NCBI RefSeq assembly: GCF_018069625.1
Contig: NZ_CP072941.1
Coordinates: forward strand, 2,604,001 to 2,668,000
DNA: 64,000 nt
Source: Streptomyces yatensis
Lineage (GTDB): Bacteria > Actinomycetota > Actinomycetes > Streptomycetales > Streptomycetaceae
Reading direction: 5' to 3'
The notes beneath the pieces are model-generated. The model made no database searches. It was given only the letters and a program-made list of their open reading frames with translations, and was not told the DNA's origin. The position numbers and the translations under genes were made by a program. Below, piece after piece: positions 1-8,603 of the stretch (positions are counted from its first letter, which is position 1; every line of letters begins with the position of its first letter).

Positions 1-888
1 GGCGTCCGGCGGAATGCCGAGGACGCGCTTGGTGGCTCTGACCCCCTCCGGCCCGAACGGCGCTCCGTGTGCCTTCGGCGAGTCCTCGACCGGCGAGCCG
101 TAGCCGATGTGGCTGTGGACGAGGACCAGGGTCGGACGGGCGGCCTCGGCCCGGAAGGTGTGGAAGGCGCGGCTGATCAGGTCCAGGTCGTTGGCGTCGG
201 CGACGGTGGTCACGTTCCAGCCGTAGGCCAGGAAGCGGGCGGCGACGTCCTCGGTGAAGGTGATGTCGGTGTGGCCCTCGATGGTGACCCGGTTGGAGTC
301 GTAGATCCAGCACAGGTTGGACAGCCGCAGGTGTCCGGCCAGCGACGCCGCCTCGGAGGCGACGCCCTCCATCATGCAGCCGTCCCCGGCGAGCGCGTAC
401 ACATCGAAGTCGAAGAGCGGGAAGTCCGGGCGGTTGAACCGCGCCGCCAGCCACCGGCCGGCGATCGCCATGCCCACTGAGGTGGCGACTCCCTGGCCGA
501 GCGGGCCGGTGGTCGTCTCGACACCGCTCGTCCACCGGTACTCGGGGTGGCCTGGGCAGCGCGAGTCGAGCTGCCGGAAGGACTTGAGATCGTCGAGGGT
601 CACCGCCGGACGGCCCAGCACCTCGTACTCGGGATCGACCGTACGGACACCGGTCAGGTAGAGCAGCGACCAGAGCAGGGCGGAGGCGTGGCCCTCGGAG
701 AGCACGAAGCGGTCGCGGTTCGGCCAGATCGGATCGGCGGGGTCGAAGCGCAGAAACCGCTGCCACAGCGTGTACGCGACGGGCGCCATCCCCATCGGCG
801 TTCCGGGGTGCCCCGAATTCGCCTTCTGCACCGCGTCCATGCACAGTCCGCGGATCGTGTTCACCGACAGCGTGTCCAGGTCGGTCAT
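1..888 (-). CDS. tkt: Transketolase, N-terminal part (runs off left edge)
   Basis: This gene encodes a thiamine-diphosphate transketolase, which moves two-carbon ketol units between sugar phosphates in the cytosolic non-oxidative pentose phosphate pathway. The 296 visible residues are the N-terminal PP domain. NSGHPGTPMG (about residues 24-33) holds the substrate/ThDP histidine. GDGCMMEG (about 168-175) followed by a conserved Asn near residue 199 is the ThDP/metal motif. Full enzymes have about 650-700 residues, so the C-terminal half lies left of the window. The ATG at 888 is preceded on the minus strand by a GGAGG about 13 bases upstream. A triple direct repeat sits just upstream of the start. 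The family call is safe; tkt is used generically, since streptomycetes often have paralogues. Confidence 0.93.
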   Translation of the reverse strand, partial: MTDLDTLSVNTIRGLCMDAVQKANSGHPGTPMGMAPVAYTLWQRFLRFDPADPIWPNRDRFVLSEGHASALLWSLLYLTGVRTVDPEYEVLGRPAVTLDDLKSFRQLDSRCPGHPEYRWTSGVETTTGPLGQGVATSVGMAIAGRWLAARFNRPDFPLFDFDVYALAGDGCMMEGVASEAASLAGHLRLSNLCWIYDSNRVTIEGHTDITFTEDVAARFLAYGWNVTTVADANDLDLISRAFHTFRAEAARPTLVLVHSHIGYGSPVEDSPKAHGAPFGPEGVRATKRVLGIPPDA

Positions 889-908
889 GGCTACGCCGCC
901 CTCCGTGC

Positions 909-964
909 GCTCGATGGATGTCTGCGCCTCGATGGATGTCCGCGCGCTCGATGGATGTCCGCGC
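909..964. repeat. Three direct copies of an 18-bp unit upstream of transketolase
   Basis: The unit ctcgatggatgtcygcgc occurs three times in near-perfect tandem, with only a C/T change and a 1-2 base spacer. It lies 21-76 bases upstream of the transketolase ATG, inside the expected 5' leader or promoter. It could be an array of regulator sites or a replication-slippage tract; the sequence alone does not decide. Confidence 0.8.
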
Positions 965-1187
965 TGGTGCACTGCGTCCACGGCCTGGCCATAAGGGCCG
1001 GAGCCGAGCGGCGGCCGTGCGATGGGGCGGGTCGATGAGGACGGGACCGCCGTGCCGGACACGATGGCGCGGCGTTCGGCCGAGTGTGGGCCATCTCGCT
1101 TGCCCACCTCCACCAGCCTAGGCTCGCCCGTATCCACCCTCAACTTCGGCCGCCGGGCCTCCGGTGTGTCCGCCGGCGTGCCCGGTG

Positions 1188-2430
1188 TCAGATGTCGGAT
1201 CGGACGATGGTCGCGAGGGCGTCGTTGAAGGCCTCGGTGGAGGTGGGGTGGGTGTAGACGGCGTTGCGGAGCTCGGCCGCCCTGATGCCGTGCCGCATGG
1301 CGAGCGCGACGGTGTTGATCATTTCCTGGGCGTCCACGCTGAGCAGGGCGGCGCCCAGGATCTCGTCGGTCTCGGCGTCGAGCACGAACTTCATCATCCC
1401 GCGGGTGTCCTCGACGATGTACGCACGCGGCATGGCCACGATCTCGGCGACCGGCTGACTCGCGATCCTCACCTGGTGCCCCGCGGCCCGGGCCTGCTTC
1501 TCGGTGAGCCCGACGGAGGCCAGGGGCGGGGTGATGAAGACGGTGTGCGGGATGGCGACCCGGTCGTCGGTGGAGCGCTTGCCCTCGCCGAGGAGCTGGT
1601 CGAGGACGATACGGCTGTCGTCGAGGGAGACATAGGTGAACTCCGGGCCGCCGTTGACGTCTCCGAGGGCGAAGATATGCGGCTGGCTGGTTCGCAGGTG
1701 TTCATCGACCTCGACCGCCCCGCGCTCGGTGGTGCGCACACCGGCGGCTTCCAGCCCCAGATCGCCGATGACCGGTGCGCGGCCGGTGGCGGCCAGGACC
1801 GCGTCGGCCTCCACAGTGTGCTGTCGGCCGTCCTTTTCGTAGACGACGGTCGCCGAGCTTTCGCCGTCCCGGACTTCCGTGGTGTGCGCACCGGTCACGA
1901 TCTCGATGCCCTCGTCCACCAGGATGCCCTCGGCGACGGCGGCAACGTCGTCGTCCACCGGGCCGAAGACCTTCGGGGCCGCCTCGACCACGGTGACCTG
2001 GGATCCGAACCGCCGGTAGATGGAGGCGAATTCCATGCCGAGATAGCCTCCGCCGATGATCGTCAGCCGTTCCGGGAGGATGGTCGTGTCGATCAGGTCG
2101 GTGCTGGTCACGGTGTACTGGCTGGACCGCAGGCCGGGATGTCGAGGACGATCGGCTCCGATCCGGTGTTGATCAGGATCGTCTCGGCGGTGATCGTCAT
2201 GGTCCGTCGGCGCATTCGACCCGCACGGTGTGCGGATCGGTGAAGGCAGCGGTTCCGGTGAGCACCGTGACGGTGTCCATGCCGTCCAGCGCCTCGTAGT
2301 TCTCGTCGCGGAACAACTTGGTCAGTGCCTGTACCTCGGCGACGGAGCGCTCGTACCACTCCTGTGGCGCGTCCTCCGGGCGGCGCTTGCGGGAGTGGTG
2401 GAATCGGTTCGGGGGCGCTCCCTCCGTCAT
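1188..2430 (-). pseudogene. Broken pyridine nucleotide-disulfide oxidoreductase (RclA/mercuric-reductase-like)
   Basis: The remnant has three reading frames that together spell one flavoprotein disulfide reductase. From about 2410 it reads HHSRKRRPEDAPQEWYERSV down to a stop at 2197; then MTITAETILINTGSEPIVLD from about 2199; then the long C-terminal part from 2111 to 1188. That last part keeps the NAD(P)-binding GGGYLGMEFASIYRRFGS, the second FAD motif near IFALGDVNGG, and the dimerisation domain with the HPTSTE active-site histidine region. One lesion is loss of a G where CCCGGGCCT would be expected (about 2134); the other is a short deletion near 2198. The first 50 or so residues, with the FAD GxGxxG and redox CxxxxC, are missing. 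An isolated start at 2111 would lack FAD binding, so I read this as a pseudogene. Confidence 0.8.
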
Positions 2431-2522
2431 GTCAACCGCACCACCAACACCGCGGTGCCGCAACTGGCCGCCCCCGGCGCCATCGCGCACCCTGGAGGCA
2501 GGCGGAGCCGGAGGAGAATGCC

Positions 2523-3197
2523 ATGGCCGGACCGATTGCGGCGCTCTTCGACATCGACGAAACGCTGGTGCACACCGGAGGCTCGGGAAAGCGGAGTTGG
2601 GCCTGGGCGTTCGACCGGTTGCACGGTGTGGCCGCCGACATCGGGGACCACACCTCGGCCGGGGAGACGGATCCGCAGGTCGGCCGGAAGACCTTCCGGG
2701 CCGTGCTCGGCCGCGAGCCCAGTCACGATGAGATGGCCCGCCTCTACGCCGCGTATCTGTGGCATCTGTCGGAGGACATCCGGGCGTCGGAGGGGTATCG
2801 CGTCCTGGACGGGGTCGAGGACACCCTGCGGCGGATCACGGACGCGGGGATCATCCTCGGGCTGATCTCCGGCGCGATGGAGGGTGCGGCCAGGCTCAAG
2901 ATGGAACCGGGCCGACTGGGCCGCTACTTCGTCTTCGGCGCCTACGGCTCGGACTCCCCGGACCGGGCGGAGATCACCCGCCTGGCGATGGCCAAGGCCG
3001 CCCGGCTGCACGGACACGAGCTGGCCCGCTCCGATGTCTACGTGGTCGGGGACACCCCGCGCGACATCGAGGCCGCGCGCGCGGCGAACGCGACCGCGGT
3101 CGGGGTCGCCAGCGGCCACTACACCGCCGAGGAGCTGCGGGCCGCCGGGGCCGACCACGTACTCACCTCGCTGACCGAACCGTTCCCGCACATCTGA
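2523..3197 (+). CDS. HAD-superfamily hydrolase (phosphoglycolate-phosphatase-like)
   Basis: This is a 224-residue soluble haloacid dehalogenase-fold phosphatase. Motif I, FDIDETLVHTGG (residues 9-20), gives the nucleophile and acid/base aspartates. A cap domain follows, and a late GDTPRDIEAARAANATAVGV block supplies the motif IV acidic residues. Length and layout match the Gph/beta-phosphoglucomutase class, but the cap does not fix the substrate. The start is the ATG at 2523 with GGAGGA eight to nine bases upstream. The gene is divergent from the oxidoreductase pseudogene, whose lost N-terminus would have lain about here, so the HAD promoter region may be part of the deletion scar. No operon partner is evident. 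Confidence 0.85.
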   Translation: MAGPIAALFDIDETLVHTGGSGKRSWAWAFDRLHGVAADIGDHTSAGETDPQVGRKTFRAVLGREPSHDEMARLYAAYLWHLSEDIRASEGYRVLDGVEDTLRRITDAGIILGLISGAMEGAARLKMEPGRLGRYFVFGAYGSDSPDRAEITRLAMAKAARLHGHELARSDVYVVGDTPRDIEAARAANATAVGVASGHYTAEELRAAGADHVLTSLTEPFPHI

Positions 3198-3263
3198 GCC
3201 GGGAACGAGCGGGCCGAAACCGCCGCCCCCCTGTCCCCGGCCCCCCGGCCCCCGGCCCCCGGT

Positions 3264-3665
3264 TCAGCCCGCCGACTCGGGCGCGGCTTCCTTGCCCTGG
3301 TCGTAGGCGGCCCGCGCCTCCAGCACCTCGTTCATATGACGCATCGACCAGTCCGTCAGCGCCAGCAGCGGCCCGCGCAGGGTCACGCCCAGTTCGGTGA
3401 GCTCGTACTCGACCCGGGGCGGGATCTCCGGATGCACGGTCCGACGGACCAGACCGTCCCGCTCCAGGGCGCGCAGCGTCTGCGTGAGCATCTTCTCGCT
3501 CACCCCGTCCAGCCTTCTGCGCAGCGCCGTGTACCGCTTGGCGCCGGAATTCGCCAGTTCGCCGAGGACGAGCACCGTCCATTTGTCGCCGATGCGGTCG
3601 AGAACGTCGCGGGACGGACAGCCTCCGGCGTACGGGTCCCCGTCGGTGCGCGGTGCCTTCGCCAT
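3264..3665 (-). CDS. HxlR-family transcriptional regulator
   Basis: This 133-residue winged-helix regulator has the HxlR layout. An N-terminal Cys (CPSRDVLDRIGDKWTVLVLG, about residues 15-34) can act as a redox sensor. The recognition helix and wing follow in LDGVSEKMLTQTLRALERDG and PPRVEYELTELG. The ATG at 3665 is chosen because GGAGAA precedes it at good spacing; a longer frame exists but has no better signal. It is divergent from an NmrA-like NAD(P)H:quinone oxidoreductase. The same pairing is known for YtfH/YtfG (QorB) and in actinobacteria, which suggests autoregulation plus repression of the reductase until an electrophile or quinone oxidises the Cys. The regulatory link is inference; the family call is firm. 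Confidence 0.9.
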   Translation of the reverse strand: MAKAPRTDGDPYAGGCPSRDVLDRIGDKWTVLVLGELANSGAKRYTALRRRLDGVSEKMLTQTLRALERDGLVRRTVHPEIPPRVEYELTELGVTLRGPLLALTDWSMRHMNEVLEARAAYDQGKEAAPESAG

Positions 3666-3732
3666 GCCCGTGTTCTCCTCAGCCTCGTTCACTGGCCTCG
3701 TCCCGCTCCTCCGACACGTCAGCCTACCCCAC

Positions 3733-3749
3733 ACTCTCTTTTGGAGAGT
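3733..3749. promoter_or_regulatory. Palindromic operator candidate between hxlR and the quinone reductase
   Basis: ACTCTC-TTTTG-GAGAGT is a perfect 6-bp inverted repeat with a 5-bp spacer in the divergent promoter region. HxlR regulators bind such short dyads between themselves and the divergent target gene, so it is the best operator candidate for this pair. No footprint evidence exists. Confidence 0.55.
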
Positions 3750-3857
3750 AGCCCAACCAAAAAGTGGTCACTTCCCCACGGGGAGTCTCTCGGATGTACT
3801 TCTGACAGGGCGCTCCTCGATCGAGCCCTCTCGGAACTACGTACCAGGAGTAGAGAC

Positions 3858-4718
3858 ATGTCCATCGCCGTTACCGGAGCCACCGGCCAGCTCGGCCGAC
3901 TCGTCGTGGAGGACCTGCTGCGCCGCGGAGTGGCGCCGCACGACATCATCGCCACCGGGCGGGACACCGGTCGGCTGGCCGACCTGGCCGGGCGGGGCGT
4001 CCAGGTGCGGCGGGCCGACTTCGCCGACTCCGCGGGCCTCACCGAGGCGTTCAAGGGTGTGCGGAAGGTCCTGCTCGTGTCGACGACCACCGTCGGCGAG
4101 CGGTTCGACAACCACACCCGTGCCATCGACGCGGCCAAGCGGGCCGGTGCCGAACTGATCGCCTACACCAGCACCCTCAACGCGCACTCCGCGAACATGA
4201 TCCTGGCCGACGCCCACGCCAAGACCGAGCGGTATCTGCGCGACAGCGGTGTGCCCTGGGTCGTGCTGCGCAACGGCTGGTACCTGGACAACTACACGTC
4301 CCAGGTGCCGCTCTACCTGCGGACCGGAGCCGTGGCCGGCAGTGCCGGTACCGGCCGGGTCAGCGCCGCCTCGCGACGCGACTACGCGGAGGCCGCGGCC
4401 GCCGTCCTGACCTCCGAAGGCCACGCCGGCTCCGTGTACGAACTGGGCGGGGACACCGCCTTCACCCTCGCGGAGCTGGCCGCCGCGCTGTCCACCGCCT
4501 CGGGCCAGGGGGTCGTCTACAACGACCTCCCCGTCGAGCAGTACCGGAGTGCGCTGCTCGGCGCCGGGCTGCCCGCCGAAATGGCCGAGGTCCTCTCCGA
4601 CTCGGACCTCGGGCTGGGGCGCGGCGAACTCTTCACCGCCTCCTCGGACCTGCGCCGCCTGATCGGCCGGCCCACGACCACGCTGGCCGACGCACTCACC
4701 GAGGCCCTCGGCTCCTGA
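3858..4718 (+). CDS. NmrA/QorB-like NAD(P)H-binding oxidoreductase
   Basis: This 286-residue atypical short-chain dehydrogenase of the NmrA/QOR2 group carries the dinucleotide-binding VTGATGQLG (residues 5-13) and the VPWVVLRNGWYLDNY segment typical of YtfG-like NADPH:quinone oxidoreductases, rather than the classical YxxxK. The likely job is two-electron reduction of quinones or reactive carbonyls in the cytosol; some relatives are only redox sensors. The start at 3858 has CCAGGAG seven bases upstream. It is transcribed away from the HxlR gene and probably controlled by it through the shared intergenic region of about 190 bp. Confidence 0.86.
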   Translation: MSIAVTGATGQLGRLVVEDLLRRGVAPHDIIATGRDTGRLADLAGRGVQVRRADFADSAGLTEAFKGVRKVLLVSTTTVGERFDNHTRAIDAAKRAGAELIAYTSTLNAHSANMILADAHAKTERYLRDSGVPWVVLRNGWYLDNYTSQVPLYLRTGAVAGSAGTGRVSAASRRDYAEAAAAVLTSEGHAGSVYELGGDTAFTLAELAAALSTASGQGVVYNDLPVEQYRSALLGAGLPAEMAEVLSDSDLGLGRGELFTASSDLRRLIGRPTTTLADALTEALGS

Positions 4719-4911
4719 CGTACCGGCGGCGACGCGCCGCAAACGGTCTCGTGATGGCCGGCACGCCGCACCACGTCACGCACGGGGTCTCGCGGGTGCT
4801 CCGCCGACGTCGCTCCGGGCGGTCCGCTCGGTGTGGAGACACGGGTCATGACGATGATTTGATCGGTCTCCTCGGACGGACTCGTTCGGACGCCGCGAGA
4901 CAGGGGTGAGC

Positions 4912-5019
4912 ATGGCAGGCAGGGACGGGCGAGTGCCCATGGCCGACGGCGACGCGGCCATACGGCGGTGGCCGCGGCGCACGGGCGGCGAGCGCCCGCC
5001 TGCCGGGGAGGCGCCGTGA
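4912..5019 (+). CDS. 35-codon ORF overlapping the sensor-kinase start
   Basis: A short frame starts at ATG 4912 with GGGGTGAG just upstream and stops at TGA 5017-5019. That stop overlaps the kinase GTG as GTGA. It encodes a basic, Pro/Gly/Ala-rich peptide with no recognisable domain. The GTGA junction is the geometry usually seen where a response regulator runs into its kinase, but no receiver or DNA-binding domain lies here. It may be a coupling leader, the leftover tail of a lost regulator gene, or chance. Confidence 0.3.
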   Translation: MAGRDGRVPMADGDAAIRRWPRRTGGERPPAGEAP

Positions 5020-6518
5020 AGCTGTCCACCCGCATCGCCCTCGCCGTGGGTGTGAGTGTGCCCCTGCTGGTGCTGGCCTCCGGCTGGCTGCTGCTGCATC
5101 TGGTCACCGATGACCTGCGGGCGCGCCAGGACTCCCAGTTGCGCGCCAGCGCGACGGTCCTCGCCAAGAACGCCAAGGCGTACCTGGAGGTGGCCGGGAC
5201 CGATCGCCCGGTCATGGAGCAGGCCCGGCAGCGGCGGCTGGTCAACTCCGCGCGGGACGTGGGCGTCCGGCTGACCGTCCCCGGGGCCCCCGGGGGCACG
5301 ATCACGGCAGGCCCGCAGCCCGATCCGTTCCCCTCGCTGCCCCGCAGTGCGCCGAAGCCGGTCGCCGTGACCTCGGGCGACACGGACTGGCTGGCCCTGT
5401 CGCTGCGGGTCGGTGCCGCGAAGAAGGGCGACACACCGCCGAATCTGTGGCTGTTCTCGCCGGACACCGCCGAGGAGGAGCTGGCGCTGGTGCGCCGGCG
5501 GGTCGTGCTCGGGGCGCTGCTGGCCGCGCCCCTGTCCGGGGCCACCACCTGGGTCATCGCCACCCGGGCGGTCCTGCCGCTGCGGCGGCTGCAGCGGCGT
5601 ACCAGTGGCATGGACCCCAGGACCAGCGCCACGCGCCTGGAGCACACCCCGACCCGGATCGCCGAGGTCGACGACCTGGCGTACACGGTGCGGACGGTGC
5701 TCGCCCGCTACGACGAGCAGGTCGAACGCACCGGGGAGGCGCTGGCCACCGCCCGCGCGTTCGCCGCCACCGCGTCCCACGAGCTGCGCACCCCGCTGAT
5801 GAGCATGCGCACCAACATCGACATCCTCACCGACCACCCCGGCCTGGATCCCGGCGACCGGGCGGAGGTGCTCGAGGACCTGGGGCGCGAACACGCCCGG
5901 CTGCTCGGGTTGCTCGTGATGCTCAGGGCACTCGCGCAGGGCGACCTGGTCGAGGCGGACGCGTTCGCGTCGCTGGACCTGGCGGAGCTGGTGGACGCGT
6001 CGGTCTCCGACCTGCGGCGCACCCACGCGGGCGCCGAGGTGTCCGTGCGCACCACCACCGGGCTGCTGGTGCACGGCTGGGAGGAGGGGCTGCGCTCGGC
6101 GGTGGACAACCTGCTGACCAACGCCTGGACCCACGGCCGCGCCGCCGACGGTACCGCCCGCATCGAGGTCACCCTGCGCCCGTCCCGCGACCCGCGGGAA
6201 CCGGCCGCGGTGCTCACCGTGGACGACCACGGCCCCGGCATCCCTCCCGAGCGCCGCGAGGAGATCTTCCAGCGGTTCCTGCGGGGCCCGGACAGCCCTG
6301 GCTCCGGCCTCGGCCTGACCCTGGTCGCCCAGCAGATCGACCTGCACCGCGGCCGGATCGCCGTGCTGGACCGGCCCGACGGACGCCCCGGCACACGCTT
6401 CGAGGTGCGGCTGCCGGCCACCGACGTCCGGGACGTGGAGAGCACCCTGCTGCTCCTGCGCCGGGACTGGCTGACCGGCCGCCACCAGCCGGCACCGTCC
6501 TCCGAAACCCCGGTGTGA
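5016..6518 (+). CDS. Membrane sensor histidine kinase (orphan)
   Basis: This 500-residue class I histidine kinase has a first transmembrane segment at about residues 7-30, an extracytoplasmic sensor of about 130 residues, a second membrane segment around 164-187 and a HAMP-like linker. The HisKA H-box ATASHELRTPL follows with phospho-acceptor His255. The HATPase has an N-box DNLLTNAWTHG (about 363), G1 DDHGPGI (about 403) and G2 GSGLGL (about 429). All catalytic motifs are present. The GTG at 5016 is preferred to the ATG at 4968 because GGGGAGG lies just upstream and the membrane helix then starts properly. No response regulator is adjacent on either side, unusual for this class; a partner elsewhere or a lost gene is implied. 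Confidence 0.9.
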   Translation: MKLSTRIALAVGVSVPLLVLASGWLLLHLVTDDLRARQDSQLRASATVLAKNAKAYLEVAGTDRPVMEQARQRRLVNSARDVGVRLTVPGAPGGTITAGPQPDPFPSLPRSAPKPVAVTSGDTDWLALSLRVGAAKKGDTPPNLWLFSPDTAEEELALVRRRVVLGALLAAPLSGATTWVIATRAVLPLRRLQRRTSGMDPRTSATRLEHTPTRIAEVDDLAYTVRTVLARYDEQVERTGEALATARAFAATASHELRTPLMSMRTNIDILTDHPGLDPGDRAEVLEDLGREHARLLGLLVMLRALAQGDLVEADAFASLDLAELVDASVSDLRRTHAGAEVSVRTTTGLLVHGWEEGLRSAVDNLLTNAWTHGRAADGTARIEVTLRPSRDPREPAAVLTVDDHGPGIPPERREEIFQRFLRGPDSPGSGLGLTLVAQQIDLHRGRIAVLDRPDGRPGTRFEVRLPATDVRDVESTLLLLRRDWLTGRHQPAPSSETPV

Positions 6519-6623
6519 GCCGGGACGGTGACTGGTCGCGCGGCATGCGGGCCGCGTGCCCTGGAGGCGACGTTCTGGCTGATGCGGCGGGTGGCGCGGG
6601 CGCGGGAGCGTATTCTGCCGGGC

Positions 6624-7619
6624 GTGTCCAAGGTGACGATCGCGGACGTGGCACGGGCGGCGGAGGTGTCGACCGCGACGGTGTCCAACGTGCTCAACGG
6701 CACGGGCCGGGTCTCGGAGCCGACGCGGGCCCGGGTGCAGGCGGTGGCCGGTGCGCTGGGCTACGGCCCGGCGGGTGGTGGCGCGCGCACCCTGGGGCTC
6801 GCGGTGACCGCCCATGGTGAGAGTGCGTGGGACTTCGCGAGTGTGCCGTACTTCGCCCGGGCCATCAGCGCGGCCACCATCGCCGCCCATCGGCACGGCT
6901 ACGCGCTGATGGCGATGCCCTCCGGGCCCGCCGGGCACATGTGGCGCACCCTGCCGGCCGCCGGGGTGGTGCTGGTGGACAGTCCGCCCGGCGACCCCGT
7001 GGTGCGGCTGCTGCGCGCCCGCGGTCTGCCGTTGGTGTTCGACGGCCGTCCCGGCGAGCTGCGGGCGCGGGAGACCTGGGTCGACACCGACCACGAGGCC
7101 ATGACCCGCGGTGTTCTGGAGCACCTGGCCGGGCAGGGCTCGGAGCGGATCGCGCTGATCGCCGGGCCCACCCAGGAGTACTACACGCGGGCGAGCGTGA
7201 CGGCCTACCGGCGGTGGTGCGCGCGCACCGGTGTGCGGCCGCGCATGGTCCCGTTCGCCGAGGACGGTTCCGAGGGGCCGCGGCTGGACGCCCTGTTGAC
7301 CGGGGACGGCAGGCCGGACGCGGTGTTCGGCCTGTATGACCCCTGCGGCCGTCAGGTCCTGGAGGCGGCCGCGCGGTGCCGTCTTTCGGTGCCGGACGAC
7401 CTGATGGTGGTGTGCAGCAGCGAGGATCCGGCGTACGGGCACACCGCCCCGCCCGTGTCGACGGTGTCGCTGGCCCCGGAGCAGGCCGGTGCGACGGCCG
7501 TCGACGCACTGGTGAGCCTGGTGGAGAACCCGCCGCACACGCCGCCGCCCGTGGTGATCGAGACCCGTCTGGAGGTCCGGTCCTCCTCGATGCGCCGGCC
7601 CGGCCGGGACGCGTCATGA
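6624..7619 (+). CDS. LacI/GalR-family transcriptional regulator
   Basis: This 331-residue regulator begins with the LacI helix-turn-helix and hinge (VTIADVARAAEVSTATVSNV, then a tail resembling ARVQAVAGALGYGP). A periplasmic-binding-protein-like effector domain with two Rossmann lobes follows. The GTG at 6624 puts the HTH at the usual position; an in-frame ATG at 6582 would add a basic extension. Family members repress sugar-utilisation genes and release DNA on binding a sugar or sugar phosphate. No carbohydrate gene is adjacent, so target and ligand cannot be named. It follows the sensor kinase by about 105 bases and converges on the LysR gene. Confidence 0.9.
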   Translation: MSKVTIADVARAAEVSTATVSNVLNGTGRVSEPTRARVQAVAGALGYGPAGGGARTLGLAVTAHGESAWDFASVPYFARAISAATIAAHRHGYALMAMPSGPAGHMWRTLPAAGVVLVDSPPGDPVVRLLRARGLPLVFDGRPGELRARETWVDTDHEAMTRGVLEHLAGQGSERIALIAGPTQEYYTRASVTAYRRWCARTGVRPRMVPFAEDGSEGPRLDALLTGDGRPDAVFGLYDPCGRQVLEAAARCRLSVPDDLMVVCSSEDPAYGHTAPPVSTVSLAPEQAGATAVDALVSLVENPPHTPPPVVIETRLEVRSSSMRRPGRDAS

Positions 7620-7641
7620 CGGATGCGCCGGGCCACGCAGG

Positions 7642-8523
7642 TCAGCCATCCGTTGCCGGGATGTCGAGGGCGGCGAGGAAGGCGGTCGCCGCCGGTGTGC
7701 GGCTGAAGCGGCTCCAGATGACGTACTCGACGCGGGCCGGGGCGTCGGCGACCTCGATGGTGACGACACCGGAGAGATGGGGCACGTAGGCGGAGGGCAG
7801 CATGGCCACGCCGAGGCCCGGCCGGACGAGCCGGGCGATGAAGTCCGCGCTGGTCACCTCGAAGCCGACGGTACGCCCGAGCCCGGCGGCCTCGAAGGCC
7901 AGGTCGGACTGGGCACGTCCGGCCGTTCCGGCCGGAAGGTCCACGAACACCTCGGAGGAGAGCCTGCGCAGGTCGACCTCCGCTTCCCCGGCGAGTGGAT
8001 GGTCCGGCGCGACCACGGCGACGAGCCGGTCCCGCGCGAGTTCGTGGGCGGCGACGCCTTGGGGTCGCGCCGTCGTGGGCAGCCCGAGGAAGGCCACGTC
8101 GATGGCTCCTTCCTTGACCTGTTCGACGAGGTCGTCGCTGGCGGCCACCCGCAGGCTGATGCGCACCTGTGGGTAGCGCTCGCGGAAATCGCGCAGCGCG
8201 CCCGGGATATCGACCGCGGTGACGGTGGAGATCACGCCCACGGCCAGCCGTCCCCGCACCTCTCCGACGGCCGCGGCGACCTCGGCGGCCGCGCGCTCGG
8301 CGGCGTCCAGACACTGCCGAGCGGCCGGGAGGAACGCCTCACCGGCCGGTGTCAGCCGCACCCGGCGGCTGGTGCGCTCGAAGAGCCGCGCACCCAGTTC
8401 CCGCTCCAGGCGGGCGACTTGGTGGCTGAGGGCGGACTGGACGACCAGACATCGTTCGGCGGCCCGGGTGAAGCTGTTCGTCTCGGCGACGGCGACGACG
8501 TACCGCATCTGCTGAAGCTCCAT
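7642..8523 (-). CDS. LysR-family transcriptional regulator
   Basis: This 293-residue LysR-type activator/repressor has a winged HTH at residues 1-60 (MELQQMRYVVAVAETNSFTR then VVQSALSHQVARLERELGARLF) and a two-lobed effector domain. The start at 8523 gives the canonical LysR N-terminus; 13 extra in-frame upstream codons are not needed. It is divergent from an EamA exporter and NAD(P)-binding protein, the classic arrangement in which a LysR protein regulates itself and the neighbour in response to a substrate or product. A perfect 9-bp palindrome lies immediately upstream of its start codon. The effector is unknown. Confidence 0.92.
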   Translation of the reverse strand: MELQQMRYVVAVAETNSFTRAAERCLVVQSALSHQVARLERELGARLFERTSRRVRLTPAGEAFLPAARQCLDAAERAAAEVAAAVGEVRGRLAVGVISTVTAVDIPGALRDFRERYPQVRISLRVAASDDLVEQVKEGAIDVAFLGLPTTARPQGVAAHELARDRLVAVVAPDHPLAGEAEVDLRRLSSEVFVDLPAGTAGRAQSDLAFEAAGLGRTVGFEVTSADFIARLVRPGLGVAMLPSAYVPHLSGVVTIEVADAPARVEYVIWSRFSRTPAATAFLAALDIPATDG

Positions 8524-8525
8524 GG

Positions 8526-8548
8526 ATCCATCGTGAATGACGATGGAT
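8526..8548. promoter_or_regulatory. 9-bp perfect inverted repeat at the LysR start
   Basis: ATCCATCGT-GAATG-ACGATGGAT is a perfect dyad with a 5-bp spacer, beginning 3 bases upstream of the LysR ATG. The size and spacing fit a LysR recognition-binding site. Its overlap with the translation-initiation region suggests autorepression; as RNA it would also form a hairpin over the ribosome binding site. Confidence 0.65.
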
Positions 8549-8603
8549 GAGGTGAAAAACATGTGTTGGACTCATTGATTGCCGCTCGATGAGACTGCGA
8601 GTC

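Noticed and set aside
2111..2111. Treating the oxidoreductase start at 2111 as a functional truncated gene
   Set aside because: It would lack FAD binding and the redox disulfide, and upstream out-of-frame sequence matches the missing middle.
4776..7538. A 920-codon minus-strand frame opposite the sensor kinase and LacI gene
   Set aside because: The composition is His/Arg/Gly/Pro-rich with no domain; the plus strand carries full kinase and LacI motifs.
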